Of a DNA stretch of 64,000 nucleotides, positions 7,505 to 16,426 are shown piece after piece. Position 1 is the first letter of the stretch. Every line of letters begins with the position of its first letter. Where the stretch lies: positions 3,864,501 through 3,928,500 of the forward strand of contig NC_008027.1 in assembly GCF_000026105.1 (NCBI RefSeq). Direction: 5' to 3'. This DNA is from Pseudomonas entomophila L48. Its GTDB lineage: Bacteria > Pseudomonadota > Gammaproteobacteria > Pseudomonadales > Pseudomonadaceae. The translations under genes were made by a program, and so were the position numbers. The notes beneath the pieces are model-generated. The model was not told where the DNA came from, did not search any database, and was given only the letters and a program-made list of their open reading frames with translations.

Positions 7505-10500
7505 CTATTTTGAAGCGCATCCTACCGATTGCTCAGGATCTGCTTTGAATAACCAGTTTCTCGGATCATACGACCAACCATTAGTGGGATCATATGGAAC
7601 TGGGTTAGGACGAACCGCCTGCGGCCAGTTATTACCTCCATAGAAGCCCTTACCTAAACCTGCTTCATCAAACGCCTTATCGTGATATGCATCAATCATA
7701 TCCCCTGTTACGCCATCCACACCATGAACAGATACTTTCTCACGATCACTTTCAATCAAGCTTTTTCTTATGCGATCATAATACTCGGCCTCTGACACCT
7801 CACTCCCCTTCAGCCAAGCAGTTATCACTCCCGCACTTACAGCGCTATTCACGATAAGATTTTCACCTCTGCAAATCTCCGCAGCACTGCCATAATATCG
7901 ACTCAACTCCCCCTTGGTCTGGCACGCTCGACTATCATAGTAAGTACACAAACTTGTATCTCCCGTACCGTTCCACTCCCACGATTTCAAACCCATCGGA
8001 TCGGTAGCAGTCACGGGACTCCCTCCTGTATATGTATAAGCATTCGCGCCCCCCATGAACCCTATCGGATCCTTCGACACGTATCGCGCGCTCTTGGGAT
8101 CGTAATAGCGGAATCGGTTGTAATGCAGCCCTGTTTCTTGATCTTGATATTGCCCTTGGAAGCGTATCGGGTTCCTCGCATTGCTCATGGCAACAGAACT
8201 ACCAGGTAATTCAGCAAGATCCCCCCAAGCTTTATAGTGCGCCGCCCACACCACGTGCCCTTCCTCATCCGTCAGCTCCATCGGCGTGCCCAGATGGTCG
8301 CACTGGTACCAGAAGATGCTATCAAACGCTTGAGGTTTCACGTCTGTTTGCCATAAGGGATCTTGCTCAAAGTCATACTCACGCCCACTCCAGTCGGGTC
8401 GCTTGTGCAGGCGAACCGGGCCATTGCGCACCGCTTGGGCCACAGGCACAAAACTGCCTGGCAGATACAGGTAATGCACGGTGCTGCCGGTATCACCGTC
8501 GTCACGCGCCGGGGAACTCTCCCAGGCAAGCGCGTTGCCATCCCAGCCGAACAGCGTAAAACCGCATTTCAACTCGCGCTGTCGTTTGGCCCGTTGCATC
8601 TGGTTCCAGCCAGTGCCTGCATCAGGCTTGTCCCAGTAATGAGCAACGGAATGCTTGTGTAACCGTCGCCCTAGTGCGTCATAGCTGTATTCGACCTTGA
8701 GCCGATCATCGTTGTAATGCGCCAGGCGATCAAACAGGTCCCAGGCCAGGTGTGCGTGTTTGCCCTCACGCAGCCGATGGATCAAGTTACCCCGTTCGTC
8801 ATACTTGAAATGGGTACCATCGAACTGACGTAAACGGTTGTCCATCAACTTCCCATTTCTGGCATTTTCTTCCAGGGGGCGGTTGAGCTGCAGGGCTTCA
8901 TCAACAAGGTTGCCCGCAGGGTCGAAGGAGAAAGTTTCAACGCCCAAGCGACTGTTCGCCTGGAGCAATCGGCCAAGTGGGTCGTATTGATAAGTCAATT
9001 GCCCACGACGCGTATCGTGAATGCCTGCCAGTTGGCCGACCGTGTCGTACTCATACCCTCGTTTGAGCAAGGTGGTTTCGCCATCGGCACCGCCAATCAC
9101 TTGTTCCAGCGGCCTCCCACGCATACTCCACTGCTGCTTGTGCATGAGCTTGTTGCCTTGATGGCGAACAATCTCCCGGTGTAAATCGTCACGCTCGAAG
9201 GCAAGCATTTCGTGATGGTCCAGCATCATGCCCAGCAGATGTCCGCTGCCGTAAGTCAACCAGCTGACCTTGTGGCCATCGGGGCGAAGGGTGGCCACAC
9301 GCCGGTTCAACACATCGTACTCATGCTGCCAGACGGCGACCATGGGCGTGCCAATGGCCAGGTAGTGCTGATGCTCACGGACCATGTTGCCGGCTTCGTC
9401 ATGGAACCATTGCAACAGGCTGGCGGCATTGCGGGCCTGTAGCAGTTGGCCATTGCCGTTGTAGGCATAATGTTCCGATTCCACCTGTTCACCCAGGCTG
9501 GCAGTACGTTCGATCAGACGGCCCATGCGATCAAAACGCATGGTTATGCGGCGCTGACCAACTTGGGTATGAGCGAGGCGTCCGGTCAGTGGGTCATAGT
9601 GATACTGCTTCACCAGGCCATCGAAACCGGTTTCCGCCAACAAGCGTCCAACCACATCGTAGCTGAATGTCGCCCTGCTTTCGTTCTGGTTGTCCAAGCC
9701 GACCAATCGCCCTAGCTTGTCCCAGTGACAGCGCAATGTGTGCTCTGTTGCATCGACACGCTCGCTCGGCAACCCCGCAGGGGTATAGCTCCACGTCGTA
9801 CACCGATCCAACGCATCGACATGGGCCAGCAACCGCCCTTCGGCATCGCGCTCGAAGCGTTCTTCGGTCTGGTCCGGGTGAGTGACCTTGGCCAGCTGCC
9901 CGGCCTTGTACGCGTACTGGACCTGCTCGCCCATGGCGTTGGTGGCCTGCACCAGCCTGCCGAACTCATCGTAGGCCCACTGGCTGCTCTTGCCGGAACA
10001 GTCGGTGTATTCGAGCAACTGCCCGGCGGCGTTGTACGCCAGCTTTTTCTCGTTGCCGTTGGCGTCCTTGATCGCCTTGAGCTGCCCGGTGGAGGTGTAG
10101 GCGAACTCGGTCTTGTTGCCCAGTGGGTCGACCGTCTCGACCAGGTTGCCGACGGCGTCGTAGTCGCGCCGCCACAGGCCGCCCTCTGCGTCGAGAAGCT
10201 TGATCAGCTGGTCCTGGTCGTCGTAGGCGTAGTGCACCACGCTGTGGTCGGCGCGGATGTGCTGCAGGCGATTGCTGCGTTCATCGTAGACGTAGCGGTC
10301 CTGGCCGCCGTCGGCGTGCAGGTGGCGGATGACGTTCTTGCGGGTGTCGCGGAACAGCCACTCCGAGCGCCCGTCGGCATGCTGGATGCGGTAGGTGTAG
10401 CCCTCGGCGTCGTAGTAGTGGCGGGTCTGGCCGCCGTGGGCGTCGGTCACGGTGGTCAGGCGGATGTGCGTGTCCCAGGCCAGGCGGGTTTCGAAGCTGC

Positions 10501-12292
10501 CGTCGTCGGCCCATTCGCGGATCGCCCGGGCATGGGGGCCGCTGCCATCCCATTCGAGGTGCTGGCCGCGGCCGGTGCGGTCGGTGTAGCGGGTGATCAG
10601 GTGGTGCTGGTACTGGTACTGCCAGGCGGCGCCGTGTTCATCCTGGGCGGCGATCAGGTCGCCGTGGTCGTCGTAGTGATAGGCGCACAGCTGGCGCAAC
10701 GGCTTGCCGTCGACCACCTGCCACAGGCCCTGGATATGGCCGTGCTCATCGAGCAACGTGCCCAGTTGCAGGTGCACCTTGGTCGGGTCGTCGTCCTGGT
10801 AGGTATTGATGTCCGACAGCACCGGGCGGCCTTCGTGGAAGTGCTCGTAGTGCAGCGTGGCGCCGACGCCGTTGCGCATGCGGATGTGCACCAGGTAGAA
10901 GCGCTCGCCGACGCGCTCGTAGGTCTCGCGGCGCTCCTGCCCGCGCGAGAGGATGAGCTGGCTGTCGGTGGTGCGGGTCAGGCCGCGGTACTCCACCGGG
11001 TCGTAGTGGGTCTTGCCGACCTTGAGCAGCGGGTAGGCGTGGCTGCGGCCGTCGATGTCGTGCAGCAGCAGGCCGTCGTCCCGCACGTCGATGCAGGTGG
11101 TGAAGGCGGTGATCCAGCGGGCGCCGAGGCTGCCGCCGTCGAGGGCGGCCAGGCGCGAATGGTAGGTGCGGGTCCAGCTGACCGGGAACGGGCCGGGCAG
11201 GCTGAAGTCGGTGTGCTGCAAGGTCTCGCTGCCCAGGGCGAAGTCGATGCTGTTGCAGGTGCCGGTCGGGGCGCCGTTCTTGCATTGGTTGGCGGCCTGC
11301 AACGCGGGCGCCTGTTCCTTCTGGGTTTCGACCTTGCCTTCGGCCACTTGGTGGCGGGCCTTGCTGGTGCTGCCAGCCTTGACGTTGGCCACCACCACCT
11401 GGGGGTTGCGCTTGCGCCATTGCGCGACGCTGCTGGCCAGGGTCAGGCGCAGGGCTTCGATGGAGCCGGGGCTGCCAGCGTCGCCAAGCTTGAGGATGGC
11501 GCCGCGCACCAGTGGCGCCAATGTGCGCAGCTGCGCGATATGGGCGAGCAGTTGGGCCTTGGCCGCCGCACTGAGGGCGGGGCTGAGGTTGGCGCTGGTC
11601 ATGCCCTTGCCGGCGCTCTTGTAGGCGTTGAAGGCGCCGGCCAGGTAGTTGTCGATGCTGGCCTGGGGGTCGTGGACCAGCAGGTTGCCCCCGGCGGCTG
11701 CCGGGGTGGCGGGCGCCGGGCCGGTACTCGCCGCCAGCGCGGCCAGGCCGGTGGCGATGTCGAGGATAAGCTGCTCGCCCAGTGTGGCGGCGTCGCTCAG
11801 CGCCGCCTTCAGATGGCCGGCGGTCTGGCTGACGAAATCGTCGAGGCTGCCGACGATGTCGGCGTTCAGGTGGCCGGCCATCAGCTCGATCAGCGCATCG
11901 CCAAGTACCTGCTTGCCCTCCTGGCGCACGATGAACAGCATCGGCCGCAGGGCCATGCGCGCCGCCGCGCCGCTGGCCGGCGCACGGACCAGGCCGATCA
12001 GGTTGATGGCGAAGGTGGCGCAGGCGACCGGGTCGGGCACCTTGTTGCCGGCCAGGATCACGATGTCCCCCAGGGCATCGACCAGGGCGATGCTGTTGCC
12101 TGCCACGGCCACGTTGCCAGCGACGCCCTTGAGGCGTTCGAGGGTGACGAAGCTGGCGCTGGTCTGGCGCAGCCAGGTGTCGAACACCACGGCGCCGCGG
12201 CCAACGTCTTCGACCTGGATCTCGGCCAGCGGGGTGATGGCCACCTGCGGGGCGCGGAGGTTGTCGTTTGCTGCGGGGGTCTGTGTGGTCAT
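7505..12292 (-). CDS. Rhs-repeat polymorphic toxin, T6SS effector
   Basis: A 1595-residue Rhs protein. After an alanine-rich N-terminal region (about 1-330) there is a DUF6531-like segment (SETLQHTDFSLPGPFPVSWTR, about 350-375), then dozens of YD repeats (for example GNLVETVDPLGNKTEFAY) forming the shell. The core ends with YQCDHLGTPMELT, RFRYYDPKSARYVSKDPIG and DPMGL (1431-1435), where Rhs proteins usually cleave. The last 160 residues (7508-7987) are the variable tip. They contain no HNH, deaminase, ADP-ribosyltransferase or AHH motif I recognise. I see no PAAR domain. The ATG overlaps the vgrG stop by four bases. DNA encoding the tip is more AT-rich than that encoding the core, as expected for a swapped-in toxin end. 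Confidence 0.93.
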   Translation of the reverse strand: MTTQTPAANDNLRAPQVAITPLAEIQVEDVGRGAVVFDTWLRQTSASFVTLERLKGVAGNVAVAGNSIALVDALGDIVILAGNKVPDPVACATFAINLIGLVRAPASGAAARMALRPMLFIVRQEGKQVLGDALIELMAGHLNADIVGSLDDFVSQTAGHLKAALSDAATLGEQLILDIATGLAALAASTGPAPATPAAAGGNLLVHDPQASIDNYLAGAFNAYKSAGKGMTSANLSPALSAAAKAQLLAHIAQLRTLAPLVRGAILKLGDAGSPGSIEALRLTLASSVAQWRKRNPQVVVANVKAGSTSKARHQVAEGKVETQKEQAPALQAANQCKNGAPTGTCNSIDFALGSETLQHTDFSLPGPFPVSWTRTYHSRLAALDGGSLGARWITAFTTCIDVRDDGLLLHDIDGRSHAYPLLKVGKTHYDPVEYRGLTRTTDSQLILSRGQERRETYERVGERFYLVHIRMRNGVGATLHYEHFHEGRPVLSDINTYQDDDPTKVHLQLGTLLDEHGHIQGLWQVVDGKPLRQLCAYHYDDHGDLIAAQDEHGAAWQYQYQHHLITRYTDRTGRGQHLEWDGSGPHARAIREWADDGSFETRLAWDTHIRLTTVTDAHGGQTRHYYDAEGYTYRIQHADGRSEWLFRDTRKNVIRHLHADGGQDRYVYDERSNRLQHIRADHSVVHYAYDDQDQLIKLLDAEGGLWRRDYDAVGNLVETVDPLGNKTEFAYTSTGQLKAIKDANGNEKKLAYNAAGQLLEYTDCSGKSSQWAYDEFGRLVQATNAMGEQVQYAYKAGQLAKVTHPDQTEERFERDAEGRLLAHVDALDRCTTWSYTPAGLPSERVDATEHTLRCHWDKLGRLVGLDNQNESRATFSYDVVGRLLAETGFDGLVKQYHYDPLTGRLAHTQVGQRRITMRFDRMGRLIERTASLGEQVESEHYAYNGNGQLLQARNAASLLQWFHDEAGNMVREHQHYLAIGTPMVAVWQHEYDVLNRRVATLRPDGHKVSWLTYGSGHLLGMMLDHHEMLAFERDDLHREIVRHQGNKLMHKQQWSMRGRPLEQVIGGADGETTLLKRGYEYDTVGQLAGIHDTRRGQLTYQYDPLGRLLQANSRLGVETFSFDPAGNLVDEALQLNRPLEENARNGKLMDNRLRQFDGTHFKYDERGNLIHRLREGKHAHLAWDLFDRLAHYNDDRLKVEYSYDALGRRLHKHSVAHYWDKPDAGTGWNQMQRAKRQRELKCGFTLFGWDGNALAWESSPARDDGDTGSTVHYLYLPGSFVPVAQAVRNGPVRLHKRPDWSGREYDFEQDPLWQTDVKPQAFDSIFWYQCDHLGTPMELTDEEGHVVWAAHYKAWGDLAELPGSSVAMSNARNPIRFQGQYQDQETGLHYNRFRYYDPKSARYVSKDPIGFMGGANAYTYTGGSPVTATDPMGLKSWEWNGTGDTSLCTYYDSRACQTKGELSRYYGSAAEICRGENLIVNSAVSAGVITAWLKGSEVSEAEYYDRIRKSLIESDREKVSVHGVDGVTGDMIDAYHDKAFDEAGLGKGFYGGNNWPQAVRPNPVPYDPTNGWSYDPRNWLFKADPEQSVGCASK
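7508..7987 (-). other. Rhs C-terminal toxin tip, unknown activity
   Basis: This is residues 1436-1595 of the Rhs protein, directly after DPMGL. Recognisable stretches are KSWEWNGTGDTSLCTYYDSR, ACQTKGELSRYYGSAAEICR, a helix-rich middle (EAEYYDRIRKSLIESDREK) and a proline- and tryptophan-rich end (RPNPVPYDPTNGWSYDPRNW). Four cysteines are present (CTYYDSRAC, EIC, VGC). I cannot match it to a known toxin family. The AT-rich coding and abrupt boundary at DPMGL are what is expected of an exchangeable tip. Confidence 0.7.
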
Positions 12293-15216
12293 GAAATCAG
12301 CTCGCGTGGCATCAGGTCAGTCACGGGGTTCAGGCTGGGGGGCTTGAAGGCGGGGAGTTTGGGCAGGGCACCCGGCATGGCGGCCCCGGCCTTGCGGTTG
12401 ACGCCCAAGGCCCTGGAGGCGGCCGTGGCCAGTTGCGGCAGGCCGGCGACGCCGCCTTTGAGTGCGCCTTGCACCTGCTGCATGCCCTGCAGCGCGTTCT
12501 GCCCGGTCTTGAGCAGGCTCATGCCGGTCTTGGCTGCGTCCATGCCGCTGCTGGCCAGCTGCTTGACCTTGGCCATCGCCGCGCCGCCGCCCTCGGGGGT
12601 GAGCGCGTCGGGCATCGCCTCGAACATCGAGGGTGTGCCCTCTTCGGTCGCTGCCAACTTCGGCCAGGGCAGGCCCTTGGCGAAGCTGCCGAGGCTCCAG
12701 GTGTCGGCCGTGTCGAGGCCGAATTTCGCCAAGGCTGGCCCGGGCGCGGCGCCGGACACGGCGTTGAAGCCCTGCCCGTCCAGCGAGCCCTTGAGCACCG
12801 TGCCCAGGGCGTCGGTGACTTCGTAATCGCCGGCCTTGATGCCTTTGGTGTTGGCGTACAGGTTGAACAGCTCCAGCGCGCCCTTGCCGGGCTTCGGTGG
12901 CTCGGGGAAGGTGCCAGCCATGCTCGCCGCGCCGATATGGGCGAACTGCGCCGCATGGGCGGTGTAGTTGGCGCTGGTGACGTGGGTGATGCCGCTGGCG
13001 TTGTAAGTCGTCGCGCTGCCGCCGCCCTGTACCACCAGCTCGGTCTTGGCCTTGAGGATGATGCGGTCGGCGTTGGCAGTGATGTCGAGCTTGGCCAGCA
13101 GGTTGATGTTGTCCTTCAGGGCGCGGAAATCGATATCACCCGAGGCAGCGACCAGACGGAGGCCGAGGCTTTGGATGAACAGGCGCATGCCCTGGCTGGC
13201 GCTGGCCAGCAGGCGCTTGCCGATCGACATACTCGTGTGGCCGGTACTGCTCAGCGCCAGGTGGCTGCCGCTGGTGAGGTGGTTCGGGCCGGGGGTGGTC
13301 AGGGCGATACCGGCCGGGCTCGACACCACGAGGTGCGGCTGGGTGAATTCGGCGAACTCGTTTTTCGTGAGGTCGCCCGGGCCGCTGCCGAGGATGCCTT
13401 GGTGCTGCTTGTGCAGGTCCTTGGCCACGGCGTCCTGGTCGCCCGGCTCCTGGGCCTGCATCTGCTTGGCCAGTTCGGCCAGGCTGTCCTGCTGCTCGCT
13501 GGCGGTAGCCAGGCGTTCGGCGGTTTCCGGCAGGTCCTTGTGGTGCTTGGCTTCGTTGGCGCGGGGCTCGGTGGTGATCAGCAGGCCGCCCGCGGCGCGC
13601 ACGGCGCCGTGGCGGTCGGTGCGCAGCTCGAAGCCTTCGCCACGGGGGGCGCCGCCACTCGGGCGTGGGTGCGTGAGGTAACCGAGGTTCAGCGCACTGG
13701 CGCCGTGGTCACTGCGCAGGGCGATGCTGATTTCGCTGGTGGTGTCGTCGATGCGCAGTTCGTTGCCACGGCTGCCCTTGTATTCCTTGCTCTTGATCGT
13801 GGCCAGGGTCTTGAGGTCGGGCAGCTTGTAGTGCGGCATGTTCACGCCGTGGTACAGGCAGCCGGTCACCAGGGGCTGGTCGGGATCACCTTCGAGGAAG
13901 CTGACCAGCACTTCCATGCCGACCCGGGGCAGTTGCAGGCCGGCGATGCCCTGCCCGGCCCAACTGCTGGCCACGCGCATCCACACGCTGGACTTGTCGT
14001 CCGAGCGGCCCTCGCGGTCCCAGAAGAACTGCACCTTGATGCGGCCGTATTCGTCGCAGTAGATCTCTTCGCCAGCCGGGCCGCTGACCACGGCGCGCTG
14101 CTCGCCCAGCACCTTGGGTTTCGGGTGGTTCAGCGGCGGGCGGTACGGCTGCTCCCACGGAGTGACCACAAAGAAGTTGCGGTAGCCCTGCTGGAAGCCG
14201 TCAAAACGCGGGTCGATGTCGCTGGTGATGGCTTCTTCCAGCACCTGCGGCTGACGGCCCTGATGACGTAGCTCGACCAACAGCCAGAGATCGTTCCAAC
14301 TTGCGTTGGGGTGGCTCGCGAGGGTCAGGAAATGGCCACTGGCGAGCAGCGGCTGGTCGCTGTCGCCGCTCGCCTGACGGTAATCGCTGCGGTGGCGTTC
14401 CAAGGCGCGATTGGCCAGGTGCTTGCCACGGGGGCGGTCAAGGAAGCGCCCGGGGTAGTCGTAGTCTTCCAGGGCCGGCTCGTCGTGGCTGTCGGCCTCG
14501 CCTTCGAGCTGGATCAGCGGTTTCTTGAAGTCGTAGTCGCGGCGGCTGACGCTGCTGGTGCGGGTCTCCAGGCGCAGGGCGAAGCGCTTGATCATCGGCG
14601 TGTCGGCGACCAGCCCGGAGTCGTGCTGGAACTGCACCGGGGCCAGTTTCGGGAACACCGTCTGGTCGTCGCCGAACACCAGCTGGTGGCCGTCGGCGCT
14701 GTGGCGGAAGTGGTAGTGGATGCCCTCTTCTTCGCACAGGCGCTGGATGAACTGCAGGTTGGACTCGTCGTACTGCACGCAGTACTCGCGCTGCGGGTAC
14801 GTCGCGCCCAGTTGAAATTGGTAGGCGTTGGCGAGGATGCCATGCTCCTCGAGCACCTGGGCGATGATCTCCTGCACGGTCTTGTGCTGGAACATGCGCT
14901 GGTTGATGCGGTGGGCCAGGTAGGCCAGCTGCGGGCGCAGGGTCACCTGGTAGCGGGTCAGGCGCTTGCCCGCCTCGCCTTGCGCGGCGCGGTAGATCAG
15001 GCCGTGCAGGCCGCGGCCGTCGTCACCCAGCTGGAGGAACGCGGGCTTGTGCAGCAGGCTTTCCAGGTCACGCGAGGGGTGCTCGCTGACCAGTTCCAGG
15101 TCGATGGCGTAAGGTTGGCTGATGGCCTCCTTACCGTCGAAGGCAAGCACCTGGAAGTCGTGCTCCAGGCCGTCGATGTGCAGGCTGAAATGGGTCTGGT
15201 TCGCGGCGGCAAACAT
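12289..15216 (-). CDS. vgrG: T6SS spike protein VgrG with C-terminal extension
   Basis: A 975-residue VgrG. Residues 1-380 form the gp27-like base (THFSLHIDGLEHDFQVLAF; YDESNLQFIQRLCEEEGIHYHF). About 380-460 is the gp5-like OB fold (CDEYGRIKVQFFWDREG; SSWAG; LPRVGMEVLVSFLEGDPDQP). The repeat needle and a DUF2345-type segment follow to about residue 750. The last 225 residues are an alanine/glycine-rich extension (GMDAAKTGMSLLKTGQNALQ) that could carry the downstream Rhs protein. The gene lies between hcp and rhs. No T6SS structural genes are in the window, so this is an orphan effector island using an apparatus encoded elsewhere. Confidence 0.95.
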   Translation of the reverse strand: MFAAANQTHFSLHIDGLEHDFQVLAFDGKEAISQPYAIDLELVSEHPSRDLESLLHKPAFLQLGDDGRGLHGLIYRAAQGEAGKRLTRYQVTLRPQLAYLAHRINQRMFQHKTVQEIIAQVLEEHGILANAYQFQLGATYPQREYCVQYDESNLQFIQRLCEEEGIHYHFRHSADGHQLVFGDDQTVFPKLAPVQFQHDSGLVADTPMIKRFALRLETRTSSVSRRDYDFKKPLIQLEGEADSHDEPALEDYDYPGRFLDRPRGKHLANRALERHRSDYRQASGDSDQPLLASGHFLTLASHPNASWNDLWLLVELRHQGRQPQVLEEAITSDIDPRFDGFQQGYRNFFVVTPWEQPYRPPLNHPKPKVLGEQRAVVSGPAGEEIYCDEYGRIKVQFFWDREGRSDDKSSVWMRVASSWAGQGIAGLQLPRVGMEVLVSFLEGDPDQPLVTGCLYHGVNMPHYKLPDLKTLATIKSKEYKGSRGNELRIDDTTSEISIALRSDHGASALNLGYLTHPRPSGGAPRGEGFELRTDRHGAVRAAGGLLITTEPRANEAKHHKDLPETAERLATASEQQDSLAELAKQMQAQEPGDQDAVAKDLHKQHQGILGSGPGDLTKNEFAEFTQPHLVVSSPAGIALTTPGPNHLTSGSHLALSSTGHTSMSIGKRLLASASQGMRLFIQSLGLRLVAASGDIDFRALKDNINLLAKLDITANADRIILKAKTELVVQGGGSATTYNASGITHVTSANYTAHAAQFAHIGAASMAGTFPEPPKPGKGALELFNLYANTKGIKAGDYEVTDALGTVLKGSLDGQGFNAVSGAAPGPALAKFGLDTADTWSLGSFAKGLPWPKLAATEEGTPSMFEAMPDALTPEGGGAAMAKVKQLASSGMDAAKTGMSLLKTGQNALQGMQQVQGALKGGVAGLPQLATAASRALGVNRKAGAAMPGALPKLPAFKPPSLNPVTDLMPRELIS

Positions 15217-15259
15217 CCCTGTCCCTCTGTTGCGAAAATTCGATGGCCAAAACGACCGC

Positions 15260-15285
15260 AGCCCGCGGCGCGAACGCGGCGGGCT
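15260..15285 (-). terminator. hairpin between hcp and vgrG (possible attenuator)
   Basis: AGCCCGCGGC (15260-15269) faces GCGGCGGGCT (15276-15285), giving a 10-bp stem with two mismatches. On the minus strand it is followed a few bases later by TTTT. It sits in the 85-base gap between hcp and vgrG. It could lower transcription of vgrG-rhs relative to hcp, whose product is needed in far more copies. The role is inferred. Confidence 0.4.
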
Positions 15286-15301
15286 ACGGTGGAGTCCAGG
15301 C

Positions 15302-15820
15302 TTAGCCTGCGACCGGCGCGCGCCAGTCGTCGGAACCGGAAGTACCGGACACTTCGTGGGTCCAGGTGATCTTGCGGTAGGTGAAGTGCACGTCTTCCAG
15401 GTGGGTGAAGTGGGCGTTGCCCGGGTCCTGGCAGTTGTGCATGTAGTCCTTGATGTCGACGATGATCGCGTCTTCCAGGACGGTGGTGTAGTAGTGCTCC
15501 TGAGTGCCCTGGGCCGAGGTGCGGTACCACTTGATCTCGACCTTGGTCATGCGCTCGCCCGAGGTCAGGGCGGCCAGCAGCAGTGGCGAGGCCTTGTCGA
15601 AGACCTTGGTGATCTTCACCGGCTTGTGCACGCGCTGGCCGGTCGGCTGGCCGGACTGCGGGTCACGCGGGATGATCACTTCGTGTTCGAAGCCCTGGAC
15701 CATGACCTGGTCTTCGTGGCCTTCCTGGTAGGTGTTGCCCACCGAGTCGGCGGTGAAGGCGCCAGCAGTGATCAGGCCTTGTTTTTCGCCGGTAACGGCC
15801 ATGTAGGCGGGAGTTGCCAT
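15302..15820 (-). CDS. hcp: T6SS tube protein Hcp
   Basis: A 172-residue Hcp-family protein. It begins MATPAYMAVTGEKQGLI and contains VQGFEHEVIIPRDPQSGQPTGQRVHKPVKITK, written here in parts: the IPRDP...GQR...HKP block is the Hcp signature, followed by LTSGERMTKVEIKWYR and the HFTHLEDVHFTYRKITWTHE end. Hcp rings stack into the T6SS inner tube and can carry effectors. The ATG at 15820 is preferred over an upstream in-frame start because AAGGAG lies seven bases before it. It is the first gene of the island, followed by vgrG and rhs. Confidence 0.95.
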   Translation of the reverse strand: MATPAYMAVTGEKQGLITAGAFTADSVGNTYQEGHEDQVMVQGFEHEVIIPRDPQSGQPTGQRVHKPVKITKVFDKASPLLLAALTSGERMTKVEIKWYRTSAQGTQEHYYTTVLEDAIIVDIKDYMHNCQDPGNAHFTHLEDVHFTYRKITWTHEVSGTSGSDDWRAPVAG

Positions 15821-15853
15821 GTGTTGCTCTCCTTGCTTGAAAAAATCACCCGG

Positions 15854-15869
15854 TGGCAAACATTTGCCA
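15854..15869. promoter_or_regulatory. perfect 16-bp palindrome in the hcp leader
   Basis: TGGCAAA (15854-15860), CA, TTTGCCA (15863-15869) is a perfect dyad 34 bases upstream of the hcp start. It could be a repressor operator or a leader hairpin controlling hcp translation. It does not fit a sigma-54 promoter because the GG-to-GC spacing is one base short. Confidence 0.45.
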
Positions 15870-15901
15870 AGCGGGAGGTCCATAAACGCAAACATCATGT
15901 C

Positions 15902-15930
15902 ACTGAATTTTTTATTCTTTAAAATTCAGT
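15902..15930. promoter_or_regulatory. AT-rich 10-bp inverted repeat upstream of hcp
   Basis: ACTGAATTTT (15902-15911) and AAAATTCAGT (15921-15930) are perfectly complementary with a nine-base loop. It lies in the AT-rich region (15871-16231) between hcp and the divergent small gene. This region must hold both promoters; I cannot place -35/-10 boxes with confidence. Confidence 0.4.
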
Positions 15931-16231
15931 CAATTAAAACAACATCCAAATGAGTGAATAGCGCGAGACAAATCACTCGAAAGTTGCGCAGTTGATCGAA
16001 AAATTAAAAACCATGACTGCAGCGCAGCAACGATAGGGAATGGGTACCTCATTGGGAAGCCAGGCGACTTCTCTTAATCATGAAGGAATATTCCAACGTT
16101 ATAGCCCTGCAATAAACATGATTGACTGTTGTGCTTCGACACAATCTGGCCACCACGCCGATTAACGTGTAACCTCCTCCCCACTCGTATTGCCGTGGCT
16201 GCTGAACCCGGTTAACCACGAGGAATCACCC

Positions 16232-16426
16232 ATGGAAAGATCACGCGCCTGGCGACGCGCCCAGGCCCGCAAGCATGCTGAATACACCGCGGTGCGCCCG
16301 CTGGTGTTCAAGCCGGAAAAGAACTGGAAGCTGCTCTACACCCGCGCCTCGAAACTGGCGAGGGCACGCCAGCTCGGCTTCAGCTATCCCATCCGCACCA
16401 CTCGCCAACTGTTGGACCAAGCGTGA
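16232..16426 (+). CDS. small basic protein coupled to the tyrosine phosphatase
   Basis: A 64-residue, strongly basic protein beginning MERSRAWRRAQARKHAEYTA and ending TTRQLLDQA. The ATG at 16232 follows CGAGGAA at good spacing; an upstream in-frame ATG at 16190 lacks a site. Its stop overlaps the start of the phosphatase gene (GTGA), so the two are translationally coupled. No known domain is recognised. The abundance of arginine and lysine is compatible with nucleic-acid or ribosome contact, but that is speculation. Confidence 0.7.
   Translation: MERSRAWRRAQARKHAEYTAVRPLVFKPEKNWKLLYTRASKLARARQLGFSYPIRTTRQLLDQA

Noticed and set aside
7505..12292. PAAR domain in the Rhs N terminus
   Set aside because: The N-terminal 330 residues lack the histidine/cysteine zinc pattern and repeats of PAAR proteins.
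9725..12826. 1033-codon open frame on the plus strand
   Set aside because: Antisense shadow of the Rhs and VgrG genes, with a Val/Ala/Gly-rich translation and no domain.
15851..15870. Possible sigma-54 promoter upstream of hcp
   Set aside because: The GG and GC elements are nine bases apart instead of ten, and the sequence is better explained as a perfect palindrome.
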